Positions 34,331-45,468 of a stretch of DNA of 64,000 bases are shown here, piece by piece; position 1 is the first letter of the stretch, and the number at the start of each line of letters is the position of its first letter. Source of the stretch: Caenorhabditis remanei (Eukaryota > Nematoda > Chromadorea > Rhabditida > Rhabditidae); contig NC_071330.1 of assembly GCF_010183535.1 (NCBI RefSeq), forward strand, positions 13,807,717-13,871,716, given 5' to 3'. Both the position numbers and the translations under genes were made by a program. Below the pieces are notes generated by a model. That model was not told the DNA's origin. It did not search any database and was given only the letters and a program-made list of their open reading frames with translations.

Positions 34331-35339
34331 ATGTATATTTATTTTCTGGCAGGAAACATCTCAAAAAATCTGTACACTGACCAAAATTTATCATTTTGTT
34401 TAAAAAAATGTAAGTTTTGTTCGATACGTTCACTTTCAATTTCATCCTGCACACAATCGATTTCTTCTTATTTCAAACGACGCTCCAACCTGAGATAATC
34501 CTTCTTCCCCCCCCCCCCCCCCTCCAATTTGCACATATGTTGCTTGCTCACATCTGTCAGGCTACCCGTTGGCGGCATCTTTTACCCCTATAATTTTCGC
34601 CTCCAGTTTCGTTGATCCAGCTTTTTCTTGTTTGGAATTGAAATTTAGTGATCGCTCTGGAATTTGTTTTTATTTAATTTTCGATGAAAGTTCAGTTCTA
34701 TAGAAACGGTATTTATAATACATAAACATACACCATGGTTTTTCAAATAAAAAAAACGATTAGTTCTAAAAAAAACTGGTTTTTTTTCGGTGAAAACATT
34801 TTCAAATATATTTTATCACATTATGCGCACAGAAAACTTCTGGCGCTTTTTCCGTGACACATTAAAAATGGGTTTCGGAGTGATAGGGTGCCATGGATCC
34901 GTGTGAACTACAGTTAAAAAATTTAAATTAATTAATGAGATACATATACCGAAAAACCGAGGTCCTCTTATAGAAGGGCTGTCAATGTCAAGGCTTTTTT
35001 TCAGTCCAAAAAATCAGTTTCTTCGTTAGAAAAACCAGAATTCGCTTGATTTATTAGAAAATGTGAATGAAACGGTGAAATTTGTTGTTATTTTGTTGTT
35101 CTTTATTCTCGAGAATACAACTTAGTTTTGAAATTTTTAGTCTAAAAATAGAAGGATAGGGTATTTAAAAAGTAGAGGACCATACATTTAATACAGGTTT
35201 AACGGTATTTTTGATTTCCTGTGCATTTTTAACTGTTACAAAGCGTTTTTGGATCTAAAGGGAATTTCTTTGACTCAAGTTGCACACTTTTTCCACCCCT
35301 TTTCAGCATTTACCAGGCTCTCCATAATTGGGTTTTCAG

Positions 35340-36440
35340 ATGTAACATGTAATTAAGACGCTCATAGGTAACAGCTTGGTGTATTAGTAATCATCATGTT
35401 CCTTGTTTATCCATGGTTCTTCCAATTTGGGTCCTTCTAGCCGATGTTATGAATATCATCTGTAAAATATGTAACACTTACAAATATTTCTGTCATAAAG
35501 ACAATGCCTATAGTACCTTTCTCAAAATAACAGTAGCCATAAAGTATGGCTACCGTATCTTCTACAATAGTGTGGTATCTCTCTTTGAATGGAAAAAAGA
35601 GGAGAACGCAGATGTGCACACCCCCCAATAAGACCATATGGGTGTGCACCAGGGCTGTGCGGCAACAGCTTTTTTCGGCAATTCGGCAACTCGGCAACTA
35701 GCCATTTGATGCTTCGGCAACTTTCGGCAACTCGGCAAACTTGCCCAACAATTGCATTTTTTACAGTAGTCTAATAAAAAACTATGTTTACTTAAAATTA
35801 ACAACAAAAATGAACAAGAAAATTCGTGAAAACACAAAAAAAAGACAAAAAATCAATCGTTTTCCATGAATTTGATGTTTTTCGTCAAAAACAAAATTTT
35901 TTTGAAGTTTTCAACTGAGGTCGATTTTCGGTGTTTGTTTAAAATATGACCAGCTGTCGAGAACAATCTTTCATAGCGACTTTCTTATGCGGGTCTTGAC
36001 AGGAAATAGCTTTTTAAATACTTTTTTCAACAAATTTATCACCTACAAAATAATAAAATTGTTGCCGGATTGCCGAAAAAAAGTTGCCGAAATTCGGCAA
36101 CCTCAAATTGTTGCCGAAATATGAGTTGCCGAATTCGGCAACGGCAACTCGGCAACTAAAACTTCGGCAATTTCGGCAATTCGGCAACTTGTTGCCGCAC
36201 AGCCCTGGTGTTCACTACCCTGCGACACCTATAATGGTCCATGGCAATTATGGGATTATAATTATAATTATAATCCCATAACAGAAGGCACGATACAATT
36301 CCGCTTCTTTTCTTTTGCAAGGGATCTTCATTATTGGATTAAAAATTCTATTATTAATTACCAATGCTCCTCAACGCTACCTTGCCATATGGGCTTCCAT
36401 GGCAACAGCGGATTATATTTATATATGTACCTTTACCTTT
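35340..36440 (-). repeat. Third copy of the foldback family, interrupted
   Basis: 35405-35470 is the complement of 5850-5915. 36205-36420 corresponds to the left arm at 848-1010, with GACACCTATAATGGTCC, TTATAATTATAATC and TTATTAATTACCAATGC. A hAT-like element (35650-36207) splits it exactly inside GGGTGTGCACTACCCT. Confidence 0.65.
35650..36207. mobile_element. hAT-like MITE with TTCGGCAACT repeats (TSD GTGTGCAC/GTGTTCAC)
   Basis: 558 bp with termini CAGGGCTGTGCGGCAAC and GTTGCCGCACAGCCCTG. Flanks GTGTGCAC (35642-35649) and GTGTTCAC (36208-36215) differ by one base. The uninterrupted target exists at 848-855. Ends are packed with GGCAACTTCGGCAA-type words; the middle is AT-rich. Confidence 0.9.
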
Positions 36441-36659
36441 GCTTCTGCGTCCTTTTTCAATTTTCTCTCAAGAGCTGTGGGAAACTGCAGTGCCGCTGAT
36501 GAAATTCCAAATCTTCTCTTTTTCATTAAAATGTGTGTGCAATTTTTCAACGGTTCAGGTCAAGTTCACAAATCCACCGTTCTAGAGATAGAGTCTCCCT
36601 ATTTAGAACCATCGCTGTTTTCTGGATCTACAATGCTTTGTCTTTTTTTCAAAAAAGTC

Positions 36660-37160
36660 TAGTTTTCGACTAAAAATTTAAAATTCAAGTGGAAAAGAAA
36701 TATGTTAGTCAATTTTTAGTATGAAAATTCAATTTTTGGTCAAATTTCAATCAAATCTCCTTTAAATCTATGGAAAACGACATCTGGATGATCAGACACA
36801 CCGACACACATTATATTGGGCTAATTTTGAGTCAATTTTGACGATTTTCAGCCGATTTTCAGCAAAATTTCTCAAGTTCCGCAACTTTCTTGTCTTTTTC
36901 AAACAAGTTTACTTTGAAATCTCAAAAGATTTCAAAAAAAATTTTCAAAAAAAGAATATCCATTTTTACCGGCCCGATGTTTGTTTGATAAGATTTTCAG
37001 CTTTTTTTTGCATATTTTTCAAGTTTAATCACTTAAAATACGTTGTTATCTAGAAATTCAATGTTGCTCGTTAAAAAATCAGCAGCTGGAATTTCATCTT
37101 TCAGCTTGTAGTTTAAGCTCCGCCCACAACTCCCTGCCGCACTTGCGCGCAAAATTTTTA
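36660..37160. repeat. Dispersed repeat ending in AAGCTCCGCCCACAACTCCC
   Basis: Its right part (37117-37150, AAGCTCCGCCCACAACTCCC then TGCCGCACTTGCGCGC) recurs at 44350-44385 with similar upstream AT-rich sequence. No coding evidence. Confidence 0.45.
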
Positions 37161-37206
37161 TTGAAAATCCTTGTCGGAACTTTATTTTCTTTCACAGTAG
37201 GTATTA

Positions 37207-37342
37207 GTTCGGCACAATTCTTACAACTGCGCTCGACCGAAACTACCTAGAAAATTGTCTCTTTTTCTCTGAGTCTCTCAATTTCGCCCACAATTTTCTA
37301 CAGTTTCGGTAGAGCGCGGTTGTAAGAAGTGCGCCGTGCTAA
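37207..37342. repeat. Hairpin MITE and flanking duplication
   Basis: TTCTTACAACTGCGCTCGAC and the inverted GTAGAGCGCGGTTGTAAGAA form the arms. The right arm plus 25 more bases (37285-37366) is repeated at about 37575-37660, including GTGCTAATAACAACTCTGTT. Confidence 0.55.
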
Positions 37343-37353
37343 TAACAACTCTG

Positions 37354-37521
37354 TTAATATTGATTCGAGCTGGCTTTTCTTGGTCGTAAGCGACATTTCT
37401 CAACTTTATGGTGCAGCCATGTTTTGGCTCGTACGCAACCTTGTCCACTAACGTCCTCCTTGTAGAATCGTCGAAATTGGTAGATGAACGGGACGATTTC
37501 TCCCAAATGGTAGTTTCTCAT
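37354..37521 (-). CDS. Short open frame after a splice acceptor, unrecognised
   Basis: 55 codons from the ATG at 37521, which follows ACTATTTCAG directly. It begins MRNYHLGEIVPF and is rich in Arg, Lys and Cys. It lies between the two copies of the 37285/37575 duplication and ends inside the first. Another frame over the same bases is also open, so coding is doubtful. It could be a stray exon of a lost gene. Confidence 0.18.
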   Translation of the reverse strand: MRNYHLGEIVPFIYQFRRFYKEDVSGQGCVRAKTWLHHKVEKCRLRPRKASSNQY

Positions 37522-38046
37522 CTGAAATAGTAATAGTTAATCAATTGTGATAAGAATACTTGGGGAAAATTCTCAATTTCGCCCACAATTTTCTACAGTT
37601 TCGGTAGAGCGCGGTTGTAAGAAGTGCGCCGTGCTAATAACAACTCTGTTAATATTGATTCTGAAAAAGCTTAACATCCACTAAATACAATGACAACAAC
37701 TAGTTTTCCCATTTCATATTTTTATTCTTTTCAACAAAATTTTGTTTTACAATAAACTGAATTATCTGGGGGAGGGGAAGATGGGGGGAAAGCAGCGAAA
37801 AAAAAAATGAACGGATAAGAATCTCTTTGGTTTTTAGTTTCAACACAGTGAAGAAAAAAAGGTGAAAGGGGGATTGGGGGAGGTCAAGATGGGTACGGTA
37901 GGAATTCTTCAGAAATTCAGAAAGAATCTGAAATTTCAGAAATGGGAAATGGACTAATTGGGAAATGAAGGGACCGTAGAGAAATTTGGAGTAGGAATCT
38001 GGTGGAGTGTAGTTTAGGAGGAAGGGGGCTCTAGTATAACAAATAA

Positions 38047-41000
38047 TTAGAGACTAATATGTCGGGTGTCCCCGAACAGGACGTGGACTCCATCCAATCC
38101 ATCAATGAAGCGTGGGTGTGTCTCACCGTCTACCGTGAGACGATGCTCGATTTGATTTCTGAAAAAAAAGGAGAATTTTTGTGTAATTTGCAAACTTATC
38201 AAATTTTTACCTAGTTTTTTTAATTGCTTGTATTTTACATTTAAAAAATCCAATTTCTTGATGCATACCTAGTTTTTGATTGAATTCGGTGGTATTGTCA
38301 AAAATTGGACATGTTCGAAAAAGAACTTTAAAAAATTCAAAATTTTGTACCAAAGCTACAGTAACCCAACTTTTTTTTTTTGAAAACGACGAAAATTTTA
38401 CCCTGAGCTATACGAAGTCAGCTGTCCTTTGTGGGTGCCAAATTCGAAGGTGGCGACGGCGTTCCTGTCCGTGAAATCTCGCTGAAATTAAGAAATTATT
38501 GATTGATTGTGACAGCTAGCTCACTAGAAACGCGCCAACCAAGCCTAAGCATACTGTAGCTAAACTCTAAATCTCAAGATTTTCTGAAGCATGGCTTTTA
38601 GACCTGGATTTTTAGGATTTTAGGAATTTTGAAAACAGATTTGAATTCCTCGTGTCGAGACCTTTCCAATGGTACCAAGCATGCAAGGATTGGATTATTT
38701 TGAAAAGTTTTTCAGAGAATAACAAAAATTTTACAAAAATTTTCAAAATTTTCAAAACGCGGTCATGATGGTAGTCATTTGAAAGGGAATGACACGCTGA
38801 TTCTGAAAATATAAATATCGATTGGTTTGGAGAAAAATTTGGAGGGTTACTGTACCTCAAGATATTCGAATTTTTTCGAAAATTTTCGAAAATCTGTAAC
38901 TTTTCGAGTTTTAGAGGTTTCGGCTTGGTTTTGGGCTGGAAAACTTGGAAATCATTCAGGGGAACTGTATTTTTTGAAATTCCGTAAGTTTCGAAATTAG
39001 GCACGGAAAACGGAAGTTTTATGTCAAGTTTTTAGTCAAGTCACTAGAATTGCGCCAAGTAACTCTGCGCTCACTTACTTCGGTTTTCACCTTCTTGCCA
39101 TCAATGAAAACGTTGAGTCCTTTGTCTGAAGTTCGAAAAAAATTTTAATTAGAATTGAAAAACTTTTTTACTAAAATCAACTCACCCAGCACTATATTGA
39201 ACTTTCCTTCACCTTTGAAGGACACTTCCCATCTTTCAAATTCTTTGTATTGGGAGTTGCGGAACTCTTCAAATGGCTTGTTATCGACCTGAAAAAGGTT
39301 ACGGTATGCTCCTTTAAACCAATTTTTTTTCGAAAACTTACTTTCAGTGAGTATACTAACTCATTTGAAGTCTTTTTTGTAATAATTTCGCAAGTGGTCT
39401 TTTCGATCTGAAATTGGGAAAAAAAAGAGGTTGTACAGAACTGAAAAATGAAACTTACGGAAAACTTTTCTGAAGCGCTCCATTTTGGAGTATCGCTGTA
39501 GTACACCTGAAAATTTTTATTATTTTATTATTTTATTTTCGGCACCCATTTTTGTTGAGGATCCGTCTACTTTTGGTGTATTTTTAAATTTTCAAGCCAT
39601 ATTTTAAGGGTTTATAAGGACTGCACGGTCTTCCACACTGCGAAATATTTTATTTTTTGCACTGAAAATCCACTATTTTCAGGTTTTCAGACATTGTAAT
39701 CGATGAAAAAAGTGTCCCATCCATTAGAATTGTGTAAAATCAAATTATCTTTCGAATGAGCCAAAAAACAAGAATTTCGATAAGAAAATGACTTTGTTTT
39801 GTACTGAAAAACAGATGATTTTCAGCCATTTCAGCCAATAACTATTTCAAAGTATTTTTGAGTACATTTTGTGAAATTTTTCTTTGAAAAATGTTATTTC
39901 TTTTTGAAAATCTGTTTTTCTGTATCAAAGCATCGATTTTTCTAACAAAAATGCTCTGTTTTCTGGCTCATTAGATAGAAAATCAAATTTTATACAATTC
40001 TGATGAATGGGACCTGTTTTTTTATCAATTGCGACATTTAAAAACCCTAAAAATAGAGCATTTTCAGTGCAAAAAATGATCTTTGTGGAAAATTGCGAAC
40101 GTGGGAGGAGCCGAGACTTTTTTCATCCGGCTTATTAGAAAAAATTACCTATTTTTCGACTTAAAATGGTTTCTATTGTGAATTTTTAACTTTGGGAAAA
40201 TCGGGAACCTAAGTCAAAAGTTTGTGATTTTAGCGCGAATATGGATGCTTAATACATAATTGCTGTGTCGACTTCATCTTCAAAACTTTAACTACCTGGT
40301 AATTAGAGACTGTTGTATAATTAGTATAGTTAGAGACACTACCTACAGTACCGGACAAAAGTATATTAAGTTTTGGTTTTTTCAGTTGAAAATGCCCAAC
40401 TTTGAGAATGTGTCATGGTAATACTGATTGTCTCATCAAGTAGATTTTTAATGAATTATATAGATTGAACGTAGTGTTCCATTTTTGTAGTTGACAACTT
40501 TTTTGTACGGACACTCCCTAAAGAGTTATGGTCATTTTAAGACGACATATCGTCGAAGTAATTTCTCCCTCAAATCGACTCTTTTCAGTGCAATTTAGTG
40601 CGATTGTCTTAAAATGACCATAACTTGCTAAGGAGTGTCCGTATAAAATAGTTATCAACTACAAAAATGGAGTTCTACTTTTGATCTGTATGATCCATTA
40701 AAAATCTACTTGATGTGACAAACTCTCAAAGTCGGACCTTTTCGACTGAAAAAAAAAACAAAAACTTAATATACTTTTGAGCGGTGCTGCACATCAGTGT
40801 GTCTTCTCGAGAGAAAATTCTCGAGAAAAGGAATTCTCGAGAATCTCGAGAATAGGTTTTTGAAAATTTTGTTTACTATTTACGGCGCGGTGCGGAATTT
40901 CGGAGTGTCGTTGTTTTTTTTGTCAAATATTTGTATTATTAAAGCTTTATTGACAAAAAGATAGTTTATCCATTAGTTATTATTGACATTTTTCTTGATT

Positions 41001-41324
41001 TAATGAACTCGGTTCTCTTGTTAAAAATGAATCTCTTTCAATTTAATCTCAATCTCTATTACACTTGTTCACATACTTATTTTAGTAAAATTGGTTTTTT
41101 GTGAGTTTTTCGTGAAATCACTCCTCGAGACCTGAATTTCTCGAGAATTCTCGAGAAATCACATATCATTTAAAGAAAACACATACCTTCTCATCAACCT
41201 TCAAAGTACTCTTTCCATTTTTTGTATTCTGTTCATATGTAACAATATGAATATTGACGCCAATGGGTACGATCCAACGACAGTGTGCCATTTTCTTCAG
41301 GGACGATTCAGAGTGCCGAGTCAT
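38047..41324 (-). CDS. FAIM family protein, paralog 4
   Basis: Seven exons: 41324-41187, 39506-39459, 39407-39342, 39288-39186, 39125-39079, 38481-38402, 38158-38047; phases 0,0,0,1,0,2; 197 residues. Landmarks are HCRWIVPIGVNIHIVTYE, STLKVDEK, LVYSLKVDNKPFEEF, RWEVSFKGEGKFNIVLG, VFIDGKKVKT, RDFTDRNAVATFEFGTHKG, and IEHRLTVDGETHPRF. This is the most intron-rich paralog, with one intron (39341-39289) not seen in the others. A TTTTCAG acceptor lies 10 bases before the ATG, consistent with trans-splicing. Minus-strand AATAAA at 37726-37721 is the nearest signal. It lies about 20 kb from the three-gene row and 5 kb from the truncated copy. Confidence 0.86.
38590..38955 (+). repeat. Direct repeat, copy inside paralog 4 intron
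   Basis: About 365 bp nearly identical to 41597-41965. Shared blocks are GACCTGGATTTTTAGGATTT, AATGGTACCAAGCATGCAAG and TAAATATCGATTGGTTTGG. Confidence 0.75.
39615..40115. repeat. Foldback repeat in paralog 4 intron 1
   Basis: Left words TTTTTTGCACTGAAAATCCA and GTCCCATCCATTAGAATTGT return inverted at 39990-40090 as ACAATTCTGATGAATGGGAC and GCATTTTCAGTGCAAAAAA. Relative of 2630-2820. Confidence 0.55.
40346..40789. mobile_element. Tc1-like MITE in paralog 4 intron 1
   Basis: Ends are TA-CAGTACCGGACAAAAGTATA and TATACTTTTGAGCGGTGCTG (right flank CA, a mutated TA). Inner arms are GCCCAACTTTGAGAATGTGT with its degraded complement, and GTTGACAACTTTTTTGTACG. Confidence 0.72.
40800..41160. repeat. 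CTCGAGAATT palindrome repeat
   Basis: Both ends are strings of TTCTCGAGAATTCTCGAGA type words (40805-40855 and 41125-41160) around an AT-rich middle. Organisation resembles the satellite-filled MITEs, but the target duplication is not clear. Confidence 0.45.
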
Positions 41325-41596
41325 CTTTTTTTTTCTGAAAATTTGAATTTTTACCGTATTTTTAACCTAAAAAACCGAAAAATTCCAAATGGAAAAGCAA
41401 AATGGGTAAGGTCGGTATAGCAACCGAGTGTAAACCTGATATTTAGATGAATAAAATGAATAAAATGAAAAAATAAAAAACATAACAAAAATATGATAGC
41501 GAAAAGAGGAAAATAACAACTAATGAGCGGTTTAGTCGGAGCATTCGTTCCCCCCTTCTCTAGGGGACGGCATCTCTAAGGGACAGCATGTGAATC

Positions 41597-41965
41597 ATGA
41601 CTTTTCGACCTGGATTTTTAGGATTTTAGGAATTTTGAAAACAGATTTGAATTCCTCGTGTCAAGACCTTTCCAATGGTACCAAGCATGCAAGGATTGGA
41701 TTATTTTGAAGAAGTTTTTCAAAGAATAACAAAAAGTTTACAAAAATTTTCAAAATTTTCAGAACGCGGTCATGATGGTAGTCATTTGAAAGGGAATGAC
41801 ACACTGATTCTGAAAATATAAATATCGATTGGTTTGGAGAAAAATTTGGAGGGTTACTGTACCTCAAGAAATTCGAATTTTTAGAAAATTTTCGAAAATC
41901 TGTAACTTTTCGAGTTTTTGAGGATTCAGATTGGTTTTGGTCTGGAAAAACAGGAAATCGAGGGA
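41597..41965 (+). repeat. Direct repeat, copy upstream of paralog 4
   Basis: Second copy of 38590-38955, same orientation, about 270 bp upstream of the paralog 4 start codon. Confidence 0.75.
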
Positions 41966-42041
41966 ATTTTGAATGAAAAATAAATTGGATACTTAAAGTG
42001 GTGGTACGGTAGAAATATGGTATTTTAGGAGAACTTATTTG

Positions 42042-42320
42042 CAGACTTGCAAGATTCCGGCCCGGATTTGAATTTTTCAACTTTTTCCTCTACAATTTTT
42101 TGTCGAAAAATATGTTTTCTGAAAATTTTTCATATTTTTCCTCAAGTATATTTTTCAACAACCTTCGAAGCCTACAAAAAGTTGTTCTTAAGAAATATTT
42201 TTCAAAAAAAATCGGGAAATTTTCGAAAAAAAATTTTGAATTTTTTTCAGTACTGAACTTCCGGGCCGGCCGGGCCCTAGAAATTTTACTTCCGGCCCGG
42301 CCCGGCCCGTTGCAAGTCTG
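42042..42320. mobile_element. hAT-like MITE with GGCCGGGCC core (TSD CTTATTTG)
   Basis: 279 bp between perfect CTTATTTG at 42034-42041 and 42321-42328. Termini are CAGACTTGCAA and TTGCAAGTCTG. Its AT-rich middle closely resembles that of 15486-15849, so both derive from one family. Confidence 0.92.
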
Positions 42321-42339
42321 CTTATTTGTATACTTGAGT

Positions 42340-42545
42340 TTGTATCACTATCACTGTCGCTATCATATATTGCTATCATTATCCCTATCGCTATCGGTAT
42401 CGCTATCTCTGTCGCTATCCCTATCACTATCACTGTCGCTATCACTATCCCTAATACTATCGCTATCTCTATCGCTATCCATATAGCTATCCCTATGTCT
42501 ATCCCTATCGCTATCGTATGTCGCTATCTCTGTCGCTATCCATTT
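42340..42545 (+). repeat. CTATCN hexanucleotide microsatellite
   Basis: About thirty consecutive hexamers of the form CTATCN (CTATCA, CTATCC, CTATCG, CTATCT, some CTGTCG). Frames translated through it give alternating low-complexity peptides and are not genes. Confidence 0.9.
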
Positions 42546-43260
42546 TTTCGTACTCCCCCCCCATTTTCAACACCACATTTGCCTCCCCTCCGGCTCTTCC
42601 AAAAGAGCACTCAATTTAAAATGACTCAATTGAGAATGTGCTCATTGAAATTCCGGGATTGTGCTCTTTTTCGGAAATGTGCTCTTTTTTCATAGAACAA
42701 TTCCCGCCTAATTAGATTCTCAAGAGCTCTTATCCCTTTTTTTTAGTGGCGGCTCTTAAGAGAAATGGGCGGAGCTTATAGAGGGTGTCTGTACAGATGT
42801 ATGTGAGTCCGGATGTCCGTTTTGAGAATTTTTCGGGAAGACATTTTATATTTTTATTTCCTTTGAAAAAATATTTTAAAAAATCATTAAATAATTTTAA
42901 TTTAAAAACCAGATTTTTATTCAATAAAGTTTTACAATTTTGAATTAATTTTCTGCTAAACCGCACGCACTTGTTGAATTCCGGAGTGTTGTAGTTTTTC
43001 TAGTTATTCGAGTTTTTGCTATTTTGAGTAATAGCCCAATATGTTAAAAATACAACAAAGTTTCGAAAGTTGGCGCCAATTATCCCCATAACACTAATTA
43101 TCATCATAAGATTCTGCTCATTTTTTTAAAACCAAACACTCTATAATCATAGTCAAAAAAAAAAGGTTTCAAGAAAAAATGACGTCTCTTAAAACATTGA
43201 AACGTCCCAAAAATATTTAAATGTCCCTTCAACACTAAAAGTCACTGAAAGGGTTCAAGG

Positions 43261-43388
43261 CATAGTTGTCAAGGCACGGGCAAATTGGCGCGAAAGTCAA
43301 ATTTTCAAATTTTTTCAAATTTTTCAAATTTTTTTGAATTTTTTCGGGCCGGGCCTTGAAAATTTTCTACCGGGCCTTGACAACTATG
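43261..43388. mobile_element. Short hAT-like MITE (TSD GTTCAAGG)
   Basis: 128 bp between GTTCAAGG at 43253-43260 and 43389-43396. Ends are CATAGTTGTCAAGGC and GGCCTTGACAACTATG. It interrupts an inverted repeat whose arms carry AAACGTCCCAAAAATATTTA and GGGACATTTAAATGTTTTAA (43190-43250 and 43397-43455). Confidence 0.9.
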
Positions 43389-44543
43389 GTTCAAGGGACG
43401 TCTAAATATCTTTTGGGACATTTAAATGTTTTAAAGGACGTTTCAAAAAAAATTGAATTTTAAGGGACGTCTAAGTAATTGTTTTTTGGACCGTTCTACT
43501 TTTTAAAGGACATCTAAACTGGAATAGAGCCAAAAATAAACTACGAAAAAAGAGACTTCTGTCATGTACATATAACTGACGTAATAGATGCCATGTCAGG
43601 TATTTAAATACATCGAAAAAATTCGTCAACTACAAAAAACCTTTTCAAACGACACAATTTTGCAAAAATATATCATTTTGTATCTTTTCTGGTTTGTCGC
43701 TTTTAATGGAACCTGGAAAATTGAAATTGACAAAAAAAATATGAAAAAGTAATACAATTATGACTAACAACATGTCAAAACAGTGTACAGGTTTCTTCCC
43801 GTCTGTCCAAATGTCCGGATGTCCTGATATTTTTCAAAACGCGACAAAAGTGCGCCGGTCAAATCTTTTTCTTACCGGTTTCCTATTTTATCATACCCTT
43901 CCTAGCCCCATTTTTGACAAAAACGCGCCAAAGGTGCCCCAGACAAATGGATTTTTTTTCAAGTTTCTCAGACTTTTATGACCAATTTTCCGTCTACAGC
44001 CCTTGTTTAAAAACTAAAAAAAACTTTTTAAGAACGCGCCAAAGAAGCGCCAGCCAAAGTGATTTCGAGTACAAATTTCGTTTTCGACTAAACATTCAAA
44101 ATTGGAACAAAAAGTGAATATGTATGGAAATCTAAGCACTTTTATTCTAAAATTTCGAAAAAAAGTCAAAACATTCTGGTAAAAAATTAAAACCCATTTT
44201 TGAACCCGTCCCAATTTTTGAAAAATCTGGTTTAATCGATTTTTTAAACGTTTTTTTTGCCACATTTTTGTAAATTTTTCATGTTCAATCGATTAAACTA
44301 CGAATTTAACTTAAAATTTGATGTTACAAAAGCCATTTGAAATTTTTAAGCTCCGCCCACAACTCCCTGCCGCATTTGCGCGCGATTTTTTTTTGGAAAA
44401 TTTTTTATCCAGATGTCTCTCTCCAGCACCAAATCCCTTATCCTAATTTTCTTATTTTCCAAAAAAAAACTTTTTTTTTCTAAAACTTTTCTATTTTTGT
44501 CGTCCAAATTGGAGATCAAATTCCAAATTTTCATCTGCACTAT

Positions 44544-45101
44544 AGTAGAGGTTTTCGTGGTTTTAGATAGGTTTATTAGGGTAAGAATAAGGATGGGAAG
44601 AAGAAGTCTCGAATGATAACAAGGACGGTATTTATACTGGATCTTCAATGGGCGGAGTCAGTGGCTTCAGGGCTGGAAGGGCATCGGGCGCTTTAGGAAT
44701 GTGCATCATGACACTGTGGGGTGAGAGAGCATTTGAGGATAGGAGTCAGTTATGGAGAGTGACGTTGATGGGGCAAGAGGCAACGGGCTGGATCGTGTGG
44801 GCAGCTGGGTGAGATAGCGTTGGAGACTGGAGACGGTTCCAGAATGTGATGTGGATGGGATATGGAGCGGTGTCTTTGACAGTGTGGGCTGATGGCGAGA
44901 GAGTGCTTGAGTTGGTGAGACGTTGACGGGAGATCTGGAAGAATCGTGTTAGGCTTAATAATGGGAATGGGACGTGGGAGTGGGCTTGTCTGTCCTGGAC
45001 AGAGACCCGGAAGTTATCCGGATGTGATGATGATGATGCGTCACCGGGTACAAAGTCCGGTGAGATCTTGGCATACCTAAGGGATTATGGTATCCCTTAC
45101 A
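44544..45101 (-). repeat. 3' LTR
   Basis: 558 bp, base-for-base the same as 50682-51239 as far as I can read. On the minus strand it starts TGTAAGGGATACC. It contains a TATAAATA box around 44628-44636, the likely promoter core of the LTR. Confidence 0.93.
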
Positions 45102-45112
45102 CCTCCCTCCTT
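45102..45112 (-). promoter_or_regulatory. Polypurine tract
   Basis: AAGGAGGGAGG on the minus strand directly abuts the TG of the 3' LTR. Its place and strand fix the element's orientation and LTR edge. Confidence 0.75.
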
Positions 45113-45468
45113 AGCGAGGACCGACCCTGGTCCTCTAAAGGAAAACAGGTGTCTTATCGGTTGTTGGTGGTTATTGGAAAGTCTTCGAAATTATTGGATT
45201 GTTGGTACTGATTCTTTTTATTCTTTTTGGATTCTGAAGGAATATTGGAATATTGGTACTTAGTATTGGTTTTATGGGCTGATTTTTGATTTGTTGAGGT
45301 TTGGGCTGGGTAAGGGTTGCTCGAGAGAGAAAAAAAATATAGAGAGACTGGATACTAATAGGGACGACCTTGTCATATCCAGTCCTCGGAAACAAACTAC
45401 TGTTTCCATAATTTTTGAAATTTCTCGTCCCCGCCTAGGTGGATTACCTTGGGAACTTTCTACGACAT

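Larger units (their letters stand above)
33014..35340. other. Gene-poor spacer
   Basis: No supported gene. It contains a tRNA-derived repeat (33470-33700), a short hairpin MITE near 34210-34330, a C-homopolymer tract at about 34507-34522, and AT-rich unique sequence. Confidence 0.45.
41966..44539. other. Gene-free stretch before the LTR element
   Basis: No supported gene. It holds two hAT-like MITEs, a CTATCN microsatellite, an inverted repeat at about 43165-43520, and four GCGCCAAAGGTGCGCCAG-type words at 43840-44060. Confidence 0.5.

Noticed and set aside
34507..34522. C-homopolymer run as a functional element
   Set aside because: A simple homopolymer of about 16 bases; its length is also prone to sequencing error, and nothing nearby gives it a role.
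42100..42486. Open frames with repeating hydrophobic dipeptides
   Set aside because: They are produced by the CTATCN microsatellite.
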